28,324 bases of DNA from CAYYTU01 sp964474655. GTDB taxonomy: Bacteria > Chloroflexota > Anaerolineae > B4-G1. The stretch lies in contig CAYYTU010000038.1 in the NCBI GenBank assembly GCA_964474655.1, positions 1 through 28,324 of the forward strand. Reading direction: 5' to 3'. Both the position numbers and the translations under genes were made by a program. Shown here one piece after another: positions 1 to 7,184 of this stretch; position 1 is the stretch's first letter, and every line of letters begins with the position of its first letter. The notes below the pieces were generated by a model, which searched no databases, was not told the DNA's origin, and worked only from the letters and a program-made list of their open reading frames with translations.

Positions 1-383
1 CAATTTATTTTACTTGCTCTATTTTCATCCGCTGTGCTGATTTAGCGGAAAGTAACTTTCACTACAGACAAGAGTCTCAAGTTGCGTTATACTATAATTC
101 GGTTCACCATCGGCCTGTTTTAGAGTAGGGTCTCGTGAGACGTTGTGCAAAAGGGAGGTGGTATACTTTCTGTTTTCTGGTAGACGATTACTCAATAGCA
201 CTAGCGGTTTTGAAGACGTAGCCGGAAAGGGGATCGTGGCTACGACGGCGAAAGGGGGAACCGCGACTTGGCGGCAGGCGGTCTCAAACCAAATTCAAAC
301 CTGCGCTTGGTAAACTATAGAGGTATTTGGCAAGAAGATCGGTTTGATGATTGTAGCATGCGAGTTAGGAGGTTAAGCGTAAC
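1..383 (+). promoter_or_regulatory. Long leader upstream of the beta-helix protein, possibly structured RNA
   Basis: No coding sequence is visible in these 383 nt. A TATAAT lies at 93-98 with no good -35 at the right distance. Further down there are a 7-bp stem CGTAGCC/GGCTACG (217-223 with 238-244), a CCGC/GCGG stem (261-264 with 271-274) and a TCTC/GAGA stem (131-140). TCAAACC occurs twice (284-290 and 295-301), and each copy is fully complementary to GGTTTGA at 341-347, so two alternative pairings are possible just ahead of the AGGAGG at 367-372. I could not match the layout to a riboswitch class I know (c-di-GMP-I/II, c-di-AMP, TPP, SAM and cobalamin were considered). Confidence 0.35.
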
Positions 384-3300
384 ATGAGGAGCAATGTGAA
401 AAAGTTAGGGCTTGTCCTGACGTGTGCAGTGCTGATGGCGGTGCTATTCTCGACGTTTGGAGCGGTGTCGGTGCAAGGGCAATCAGGTACAGTAGTTTAT
501 GTTGACGGGACTGATGGATCGGATGACTCTGGATGTGGAACCGGTACTGGTTCTGCTGCGTGTGAGACTATTCAATATGCGATTGGCGAAGCGTCATCTG
601 GGGATACCGTCAGCGTTGCAGCGGGGACGTATCTTGAGGACATCAATGTCGACAAGGATGTCACTGTGACTGGTGTGAACGCTCCGGACAGCGTTGATGC
701 TGCTGTGATCAATGGTCGGGTTGCGGTTGAGGTTGATGGTGCTACCGTCAACAGCCTCAAAATCTCCAATACAGGAGGGAGTGGTGAACAGGAGGCTATC
801 TTCGTTGGAAATCCGGCTGGCTACACCGATGTCTCCACAAAGACGATAGAGATTAGTGAAAATATCATTGACGGCGTTGATACTACAGCAGACAATGTCG
901 CTGTAGAGGGCATTCACGTTAAGTCATACGACGGTCAGCAGATCGACGGTGTCGAGATCATAAGCAACACTATCAGAAACGTCTCTCAACCAGATTGGGG
1001 AAGTAACGGCATCAAGTTGCAAGCCGATTTGAACAGCATCGAGATACGTGGTAATAAAATAGAGAGCATCGCCGGCTACTGGTCGTACGGGGTGGTGGCG
1101 ACATCGTCGAGTCTTGAACCGGGGTACCCCAAGAATGTTGTTATCGAATACAATGACTTTTCGACAATCACCGCATCGCCCAACGCTGATTGGGCAGTCG
1201 CGGTGGGGGTGGACACCCTGAGTGGTGATCCAGAATCTGGCACCATAGCAGATGCCAGTCAATTGACGGTTCATTTCAATAACTTCGTCAATACCGCTTA
1301 CGGTGCGATAAACAAGGATCAGGATGAAGTCCTTGATGCTACCTACAATTGGTGGGGCGACGTCTCTGGTCCTGGTGATGAAGGTCCTGGCACCGGCAGC
1401 AAAGTCAGCGTTGGCGTATTGTATTGCCCGTGGCTCAGGCAGTCCTATCCCGACGGCAATCCTACCGATCTCTATGTTGACGACGACTGGGCTGGCAGCA
1501 CTTGTATGGAAGAGGTCGATTCCGGTAAGTTTTTCGGTCTGAACGCTTTTGCGGTCATCCGAGATGCCATAGACGCCCCTGTCGCCAACGATGGTGATAC
1601 GGTTCACGTCGCTGCGGGCACGTACGTAGAACAAGTCGAAATCACTAAATCCTTGATTTTGCAGGGTGCTGGAACGGCAACTGTCATTCAATCACCAGAT
1701 ACCCTGACAAAGAAATTCACCACTAGTGGTGACAACTATCCCATTAGTCGTGACAACTATCCCATTGTCTACGTGCATGACAAATCTGATGTCAAAATTC
1801 AGGATCTGGTAGTAGATGGTGCAGGCAAGGGCAGTGGTAACTATCGCTTCCAGGGAATTGGCTTTCATAATGCCGGTGGAACGGTGGACAACGTTGAGAT
1901 CAAAGGTGTGCGTGATACGCCTTTTAGTGGCTCTCAGCATGGCGTGGCTCTTTACTTGTACAATGAGGATGGCACGGCGCGTGATATCACGGTGAGTCAT
2001 TGCGACATCTATGACTTCCAGAAGAATGCTCTGGCGCTAAATGCTAGCGACACTACGCCTCTGACTGTTGATGTACACGACAACGTGATTACGGGCCACG
2101 GTGCTACCGATGTTACAGCGCAGAACGGCATTCAGATCTATGCAATGTTGGGTGAGGGTACTGTGGCTGATAATGTTGTCAAGGGGATTGCGTATGATGA
2201 CACTGGCTGGGTAGCATCGAGTATTCTAAATTACTACGCTACTTTGGATGTTGTGGGTAATGCTGTAAGCGAAGGTCATGTAGGACTTTACAATTACGAT
2301 GCAGCGGCGAATATAAGAGACAATGCCCTTGACATCGAGAAGGCAGGCGGAAGTGCTTACGGCGTCATTGCGACAGATCCGCCTGAAGCTGTCCCCTCGC
2401 CTTTCGATAAGGACATCTCAGGTGTGCAGAATCTTGGGGGGATGTGGATTCAGCAAGATGCCTCATCCACGCTAACCGTCACAGTTTCACATAACGCCAT
2501 AGTGCTCAATAGTGGTAGTTACACAGGTACAAGCGGTATAAGTGCATACGCAGGTTATTCTGATGAAGATATGGATGTTTCCATCGAAAGTAATTTGATC
2601 ACAGGCTTTGAAATAGGCCTTTTTGTCTATCAAAGTTCAGACAAAAGCGGGAAGTTTACAGATTTTGTAGTGCGTCACAATAGTATTAGTGGTAACCAAA
2701 TTGGTTTAGGTGTATGGAATGTGGGTTACCTGACGATTGATGCAGACAACAACTGGTGGGGCTGCAACGAAGGCCCAGGGAGTTCTGGTTGTGATACCGT
2801 CACCGGTACAGTGAGCGCCGACCCCTGGCTCGTCCTCGACCTCACCGCCGATCCGATGACCGTCTTCGCCGACGGCGGCACCGCTGACCTGCTGGCCTCC
2901 CTCACGGAGAACTCCGCTGGCGACGACACTTCCGCCCAGGGCACCGTGCCCGACGGCATCACCACCACCTTCGCCGCCGACCTGGGCAGCGTCAGCCCGG
3001 TCGTCACCGGCACGTTGGACGGCGAAGCGGCGTCCCTCTACACCGCCCCGGCGAACCCGGTGGGTGAGGTCGTCTCCGCCACCGTCCACAATGAGACCGT
3101 CACCCTGACGCTGACCATCGACCAGGTCGACTTGCAGCTCAGCAAGAGCGACGGCGTCGACGTTGCGCAGGGCGGCGATACGTTCACCTACACACTGACC
3201 ATCACCAACGCTGGCGGCATCGACGCCACCGGGGTCGTGGTCACCGACACCTTGCCGCAGTCCGTCGCCTTCAAGAGCGCCAGCGATAATGGCGCCGAGG

Positions 3301-4415
3301 CGAGCGGCGTCGTCACCTGGCCTGCCTTCGATCTGGCTGCCGGGGAGACCGTCACGCGCACCGTCACCGTGGCGGTGCACGAATCGCTCCCGGCCGGCGT
3401 GGACACGCTCACCAACAAGGCCGAGGTCGCCGACGACGGCACGCAGGGCCCCGACGCCAATCCCGATGACAACACCGCCGAGGTCGAGACCGCCCTCACG
3501 GCGGCGCCGGTACTTCAGCTCACGATGACCGATCACGGCACCTCCGTGGAGCCTGGCGGCACTCTCACCTACACGCTGACCTACACCAACGCCGGCAATC
3601 AAGATGCTACGGACGTAGTGATCACCAGCACTGTCCCGGCGCATACCACCTTTGCGGCTGATGCCAGTGACGACGGCTGGAGCTGCAGCGATGATCCATC
3701 TGGTACGGTCTGCACCTACACCGTGGGCTCCCTGGTAGCTGGTGAAAGTGGCGAGGTGAACTTCGCGGTACTGGTGGACGATCCGCTGCCTGAGGATGTG
3801 GAGTTTATCGAGGCTTGGGCGTCCATCGGCGATGATCAAGAACCAGAGCGCGATGAGGATTCCGTAGATACCGTCATCTCACAACCCGGTCATACCGTCT
3901 ACTTGCCGCTCGTGGCCCATAATTACGTGGTGGCCCCGGACTTGATCGTCGAGGCGGTCGATGTCGGAGCGACCACCGAGGTCGTGATCGCCAACATCGG
4001 CAACGCGCCCGTCGAGACTAGCTTCTGGGTCGATCTCTACGTCAACCCGACGTCCGAACCGCAGGGCGTGAACGACGTCTGGTCAGAGCTGGCCGACGAG
4101 GGGCTGGTCTGGGGCGTGACGGATCCCTTGGGCGTGGGGGAGCAGCTCACTCTGACGGTGGAAAGCTCTTACTACAGCGAGGCTTACTCTTTCATCTCGG
4201 ATACACTGACCGCCGATGACACCATCTACGTCCAGGTCGATTCGGCCTCCGTGGGGCGGGAGTACGGCGGTGTGCTGGAGAGCCACGAGATCCTGGGTGG
4301 GGACTACAATAACATCTGGCCCCAAGGTACTGCAGACAACGCCTCTACTCAGGCGGCGTCAGGCTCGGTCGACGATCGTTCGGCGAGTCCGCACAGGCTG
4401 CCAGCAAGGCCGTAA
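384..4415 (+). CDS. Large secreted beta-helix / Ig-like / DUF11 / CARDB-like surface protein
   Basis: 1343 residues. A signal peptide covers about residues 1-33 (KK followed by a hydrophobic core ending AVSVQGQ). Residues about 45-345 and 380-820 read as right-handed parallel beta-helix. Each block ends with a turn of the NWWG...GP...PWL type (YNWWGDVSGPG near 316, DNNWWGCNEGPG near 792), as in periplasmic copper-binding/NosD-like repeats. About 820-910 is an Ig/invasin-like domain. DUF11 repeats lie at about 915-1040 and 1043-1165 (GDTFTYTLTITNAG, GGTLTYTLTYTNAG). The motif HTVYLPLVAHNY at 1170-1181, common in Chloroflexi surface proteins and usually near the C-terminus, is here internal and followed by a CARDB-like domain (1184-1310). 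AGGAGG at 367-372 is 11 nt before the ATG. Codon use changes sharply near base 2810. Role is probably extracellular adhesion or polysaccharide contact; no catalytic site is evident. Confidence 0.85.
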   Translation: MRSNVKKLGLVLTCAVLMAVLFSTFGAVSVQGQSGTVVYVDGTDGSDDSGCGTGTGSAACETIQYAIGEASSGDTVSVAAGTYLEDINVDKDVTVTGVNAPDSVDAAVINGRVAVEVDGATVNSLKISNTGGSGEQEAIFVGNPAGYTDVSTKTIEISENIIDGVDTTADNVAVEGIHVKSYDGQQIDGVEIISNTIRNVSQPDWGSNGIKLQADLNSIEIRGNKIESIAGYWSYGVVATSSSLEPGYPKNVVIEYNDFSTITASPNADWAVAVGVDTLSGDPESGTIADASQLTVHFNNFVNTAYGAINKDQDEVLDATYNWWGDVSGPGDEGPGTGSKVSVGVLYCPWLRQSYPDGNPTDLYVDDDWAGSTCMEEVDSGKFFGLNAFAVIRDAIDAPVANDGDTVHVAAGTYVEQVEITKSLILQGAGTATVIQSPDTLTKKFTTSGDNYPISRDNYPIVYVHDKSDVKIQDLVVDGAGKGSGNYRFQGIGFHNAGGTVDNVEIKGVRDTPFSGSQHGVALYLYNEDGTARDITVSHCDIYDFQKNALALNASDTTPLTVDVHDNVITGHGATDVTAQNGIQIYAMLGEGTVADNVVKGIAYDDTGWVASSILNYYATLDVVGNAVSEGHVGLYNYDAAANIRDNALDIEKAGGSAYGVIATDPPEAVPSPFDKDISGVQNLGGMWIQQDASSTLTVTVSHNAIVLNSGSYTGTSGISAYAGYSDEDMDVSIESNLITGFEIGLFVYQSSDKSGKFTDFVVRHNSISGNQIGLGVWNVGYLTIDADNNWWGCNEGPGSSGCDTVTGTVSADPWLVLDLTADPMTVFADGGTADLLASLTENSAGDDTSAQGTVPDGITTTFAADLGSVSPVVTGTLDGEAASLYTAPANPVGEVVSATVHNETVTLTLTIDQVDLQLSKSDGVDVAQGGDTFTYTLTITNAGGIDATGVVVTDTLPQSVAFKSASDNGAEASGVVTWPAFDLAAGETVTRTVTVAVHESLPAGVDTLTNKAEVADDGTQGPDANPDDNTAEVETALTAAPVLQLTMTDHGTSVEPGGTLTYTLTYTNAGNQDATDVVITSTVPAHTTFAADASDDGWSCSDDPSGTVCTYTVGSLVAGESGEVNFAVLVDDPLPEDVEFIEAWASIGDDQEPERDEDSVDTVISQPGHTVYLPLVAHNYVVAPDLIVEAVDVGATTEVVIANIGNAPVETSFWVDLYVNPTSEPQGVNDVWSELADEGLVWGVTDPLGVGEQLTLTVESSYYSEAYSFISDTLTADDTIYVQVDSASVGREYGGVLESHEILGGDYNNIWPQGTADNASTQAASGSVDDRSASPHRLPARP
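1725..1766 (+). repeat. Tandem 21-bp duplication inside the beta-helix gene
   Basis: Two adjacent 21-nt copies (1725-1745, 1746-1766) differ by one base and encode SGDNYPI and SRDNYPI. The repeat keeps frame, so it adds seven residues to a coil of the predicted beta-helix. Confidence 0.85.
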
Positions 4416-4433
4416 ATAATGATCAGGGTGGGG

Positions 4434-4453
4434 GCCGGGCTTTCTAGCCCGGC
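4434..4453 (+). terminator. Hairpin between the two secreted-protein genes
   Basis: GCCGGGC (4434-4440) and GCCCGGC (4447-4453) form a perfect 7-bp stem with loop TTTCTA, 18 nt after the stop of the large protein. No U tract follows, so it may stabilise the 3' end or be a weak or partial terminator ahead of the next gene. Confidence 0.45.
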
Positions 4454-4482
4454 TCCTCCCTCAACTTGACCAGGAGTAACCT

Positions 4483-4995
4483 ATGACCACCAAGAATTCT
4501 CGTTTGGGTATCCTTTTTCTACTCGTTCTCGGCGTTGCGTTTGCACTGGCGACGGTCACGTTGTTGCCTGCGATGGCAGATACTTCCTCCTTGCCCCCGC
4601 GCCCGACGGTGGAGCCGACGGCGGCGCCGACAGAGGCGCCGGCGGATACATCCTCCGGCCCCTCCCGGGTGGAAAGCAGCCAGATCGTCCTGGAGGTCGA
4701 CGTCGAGGGGTTGGCTGGCGTCGATTCCTGGCGGGCCTTGTGGACCGTCGTCCAGTGGCAGGACGGCTTGGGCCGCTGGCATGACGTGACGGGCTGGCGC
4801 GGACACCTTGATACGTACGATGGCGCCACGGCAACCAAGCGCTGGTGGGTGCTAGAGGACGATTTCGGCGCAGGTCCGTTCCGCTGGCTGGTCCTCGGCG
4901 AGCCAGATGGAGAGGTCTTGGCGGCGACCGATCCGTTCTCCCTGCCGAGCCTGCCCAATAGCGTAGTGACGGTCGTTGCTTCAGGCGTCGACTGA
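4483..4995 (+). CDS. Small secreted protein of unknown function
   Basis: 170 residues. A signal peptide or N-terminal anchor (MTTKNSRLGILFLLVLGVAF and onward to about residue 30) is followed by a Pro/Thr/Ala-rich linker (about 35-62). A compact Trp-rich domain (about 65-165) contains WRALWTVVQWQDGLGRWHDV and RWWVLEDDFGAGPFRWLVLG. The Trp-rich beta pattern could be a small carbohydrate-binding or cell-wall-facing domain, but I recognise no family. AGGAG at 4472-4476 fits the ATG. It follows the large surface protein by 67 nt and is probably co-transcribed or a partner. Strong termination signals follow at 5071-5226. Confidence 0.75.
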   Translation: MTTKNSRLGILFLLVLGVAFALATVTLLPAMADTSSLPPRPTVEPTAAPTEAPADTSSGPSRVESSQIVLEVDVEGLAGVDSWRALWTVVQWQDGLGRWHDVTGWRGHLDTYDGATATKRWWVLEDDFGAGPFRWLVLGEPDGEVLAATDPFSLPSLPNSVVTVVASGVD

Positions 4996-5070
4996 TAACA
5001 TTTCAATCTTATGAGCAATCGCCGCTCAGATGTTCTTGCTGGAGGATCTGAAACAATAGAAACCCACTCA

Positions 5071-5136
5071 GAGCTGTGGCCGGTCTCCTGACCGCGCCAC
5101 CCTCGGGCACGGTCGGGAGACCGGCCCGAGCAGCTC
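5071..5136. repeat. 66-bp near-perfect inverted repeat between convergent genes
   Basis: The arms are GAGCTG (5071-5076) with CAGCTC (5131-5136), and GGCCGGTCTCC (5078-5088) with GGAGACCGGCC (5115-5125). An inner ACCG/CGGT pair closes a loop of about 19 nt. It lies between the plus-strand secreted-protein gene and the minus-strand isoprenoid operon. It looks like a dispersed palindromic (REP/MITE-like) unit that could also act as a bidirectional transcription block. Copy number elsewhere in the genome cannot be seen here. Confidence 0.7.
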
Positions 5137-5186
5137 ACCAAACTGAACTGAGACGTCGACTGAGGCCGATCGCTCTACGACAGCTT

Positions 5187-5226
5187 CACACCGCTCTGCT
5201 TCTTTTGGCAGGGCGGTGTGCTTTTT
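5187..5226 (+). terminator. Rho-independent terminator
   Basis: CACACCGC (5187-5194) pairs with GCGGTGTG (5213-5220), with further partial pairing inside (CTCTGC against GCAGGG). CTTTTT follows at 5221-5226. The U tract is on the plus strand, so it ends transcripts from the secreted-protein genes. The stem lies directly beyond the stop codon of the opposing operon and may help there too. Confidence 0.8.
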
Positions 5227-5228
5227 GG

Positions 5229-6326
5229 TCAGAGGGACGCTAACGCCTTGTCGTACCGCGGCGCCAGCTCGCTCCAGTCGAAGCGGGCCACCGCCGGGCG
5301 CAGCGCCTCGGCGACCTGGCGGGCGCTTTCCGAGTGCGTCAGTGCCCAGCGCAGCCGCGCCACGAGGCCGTCGAAATCGTCGTACAGGCAGCGATCGTGG
5401 TACGCTGCGGGGAGAAGCTTGGGGTAGGAGAGCCGCCGGGGCAGCACGGGGAAGCAGCGGCAGTAGATCGCCTCCACGATGGCGATGCCGAAGAACTCGT
5501 GGAGGGCCGTGCTCACCACCACTTCGGCCTCCCAAAGTAACTGGTGGTAGCGCGCTCTCTCAGCCCGCCCGAAGTGGACCACCCGCTTGCCCAGCCGCTC
5601 CCGCGCTGCGTCGAACTCCTCTGGATTCTGACGGAAGTTCTCCCCCGCCAGCGCCACGCGGAAATCGACGCCTTTCGCCGCCATCGCGTCCAGCGCGCGG
5701 AAGAACGTTCGCGGGTCCTTGTCGTACTCCCAGCGCTGGTTCCAGAGGATCAACGGTGCCTCCGCCGGGGATGTCTCGTCGCGGGCCGGGTCCAGTCGCG
5801 CCAGGTCGCACCCCACCGGCAGGACGCTGGCCTTGGCCTTCACCTCCGGCATCCGATGGAGGTGCTTGTGGTCCGGGAAGTGCTTCAAGGCGCGGGGCAA
5901 CTCGTCGAAGAAATCATCCCGGTGGTAGGCTGAGTTGAAATAGACGCGCTCGGCCGCCAGCATCGAAAGCCAGTTGATCATCCCGTAGGTCAGATCGCGC
6001 GTCTCGCCCGGGGGACAGGGATAGGTCAGCTGGTTCTCGTGGCAGTAGAGGGCCGCCGGTACGTCGGCTAGCAAGTCGCGGGTCAGGCCCAGGAAGGCCG
6101 ATAGATTGAGCATATCGGTGGTCAGCAGCACGTCGGGCTGGATGTCCCGCTGTCGGACCTCCTCGGCCAGCGTGACGGCGCCGCCCTGCATCCGCCACTT
6201 CCAGAAGCGCGCGGGCAGCGTCACCAGCTCGACCTGGTGGCGGCTGTGGGCGGCGTAGCCTTCGGCCCAGGCCCGGTGGCTGCCGCCGAAGTACGGGGCG
6301 ATCAGGAGAACCTGCACAGGAATCAA
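5229..6326 (-). CDS. DUF3524 glycosyltransferase, tRNA-queuosine alpha-mannosyltransferase-like
   Basis: 365 residues from the upstream TTG. It has an N-terminal DUF3524 domain with APYFGGSH (about 10-17) and YCHENQLTYP (about 114-123), then a GT4-type Rossmann domain with LWNQRWEYDKDPRTFF and HEFFGIAIVEAIYCRCFPVLP. These landmarks match vertebrate GTDC1/QTMAN, which mannosylates queuosine at position 34 of tRNA-Asp. Bacterial members exist, but I do not know of a firm substrate assignment, so the tRNA role is inferred. The TTG at 6326-6324 overlaps the DegV stop but has no spacing to GGAAGA. The GTG at 6317-6315 (MQVLLIAPYFGG) sits 9 nt after GGAAGA and is the better start, giving 362 residues. 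It is the last gene of the minus-strand operon. Confidence 0.8.
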   Translation of the reverse strand: MIPVQVLLIAPYFGGSHRAWAEGYAAHSRHQVELVTLPARFWKWRMQGGAVTLAEEVRQRDIQPDVLLTTDMLNLSAFLGLTRDLLADVPAALYCHENQLTYPCPPGETRDLTYGMINWLSMLAAERVYFNSAYHRDDFFDELPRALKHFPDHKHLHRMPEVKAKASVLPVGCDLARLDPARDETSPAEAPLILWNQRWEYDKDPRTFFRALDAMAAKGVDFRVALAGENFRQNPEEFDAARERLGKRVVHFGRAERARYHQLLWEAEVVVSTALHEFFGIAIVEAIYCRCFPVLPRRLSYPKLLPAAYHDRCLYDDFDGLVARLRWALTHSESARQVAEALRPAVARFDWSELAPRYDKALASL

Positions 6327-7183
6327 TCTTCCGTGTAACCGCAGAGCGAGATAGCGCCAGGGCCGGTGTGGACGCCGAGCACTGGCCCGGTGATGTTAGT
6401 CAGTACCTCGGTCGGCGCGTACTCGCGCTCCATCCGCTCGACCAGCCGTTGGGCGTCGTCGGGCACGCCGCCGTGCAGGACGGCCACCCGCAGGGTCTTG
6501 CTGGTGTCCAGCCGCTCGAAGAAGCGTTCGTACGCCGTCTCCACCGCGCGTCGGTGGGTGCGTACCTGGGCCTCGGCCTCGACGCGGCCCGTCTGATGAT
6601 TGATCCTGACCAGCGGTTTGATGTTGAGCAACGTGCCGAGGAACCGGGTGGCGCCGCCGATGCGCCCGCCCTTGTGGACGAACTCCAGCGTGTCCATACA
6701 GACGATCTGGACCATCGTCGCGCGCGCTTCATCTGCGGCCTGAATCATAGCCCTGGCGTCGCCGCCGGCCTCGCGGGCGCGGGCGCCCGCCAGCACCTGC
6801 CAGCCCAGGCTCATCGTCGGCCCCTTGGCGTCGACGAAGTGGATCGGCGCGTCGAAGTCCTTGGCTGCCTGTTGGGCTGCTCCCAGCGCGCCGCTCAGGG
6901 CGCTACTGATGATGATGGCCACGATCTCGTCGGCACCCTGGCTCAGGACGCGCTCGTAGAACTCGGCGAAGGTCGCCGGCGCCGGATGTGCCGTGGTCGG
7001 ATGTTGCGGATCGGTCGTCAGCCGCTCGTAGAACTCGCTGGGCTGCATATCGATCCGGTCGCGGAACACCTCGTTGCCCCAGACGACGTGGAGCGGCACC
7101 ACGTGGATGTCGTACTCCGCCAGCAAGGGACTTGGAATGTCACACGTACTGTCGGTGATGAGGGCGATCTTTCGCTTGCTCAT
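6323..7183 (-). CDS. DegV family fatty-acid-binding protein
   Basis: 286 residues, normal family length. Family landmarks are ALITDSTCDIP (about 7-17), a PTTAHPAP stretch (about 62-69), IIISSALSGALGAAQQAA (lipid-head binding Ser region), FVHKGGRIGGATRFLGTLLNIKPL and a C-terminal GVHTGPGAISLCGY. DegV/FakB proteins bind a single fatty acid and, in Firmicutes, present it to the kinase FakA. No FakA is in this window, so the partner is unknown. The ATG (7183-7181) lies one nucleotide after the stop of the peptidase gene, so translation is almost certainly coupled. The following gene begins within a few nucleotides of its TGA. Confidence 0.9.
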   Translation of the reverse strand: MSKRKIALITDSTCDIPSPLLAEYDIHVVPLHVVWGNEVFRDRIDMQPSEFYERLTTDPQHPTTAHPAPATFAEFYERVLSQGADEIVAIIISSALSGALGAAQQAAKDFDAPIHFVDAKGPTMSLGWQVLAGARAREAGGDARAMIQAADEARATMVQIVCMDTLEFVHKGGRIGGATRFLGTLLNIKPLVRINHQTGRVEAEAQVRTHRRAVETAYERFFERLDTSKTLRVAVLHGGVPDDAQRLVERMEREYAPTEVLTNITGPVLGVHTGPGAISLCGYTED

Positions 7184-7184
7184 C

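Noticed and set aside
93..98. TATAAT as the promoter of the beta-helix gene
   Set aside because: No acceptable -35 at 16-18 nt, so listed only as part of the leader.
217..302. c-di-GMP or c-di-AMP riboswitch in the first leader
   Set aside because: GGGGGAACC and GCGAAAGG words look suggestive, but the required conserved joints and paired helices of either class are not present.
924..1691. 255-residue open frame on the minus strand inside the beta-helix gene
   Set aside because: Antisense to a gene with clear domains; composition and repeats mirror the sense frame and it has no recognisable motif.
2706..3839. 377-residue minus-strand open frame
   Set aside because: Gly/Arg/Val-rich antisense reading of GC-rich DUF11 codons, no domain or ribosome site.
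5216..5938. 240-residue plus-strand open frame over the DUF3524 gene
   Set aside because: Arg/Pro/Ser-rich shadow of a well-supported glycosyltransferase.
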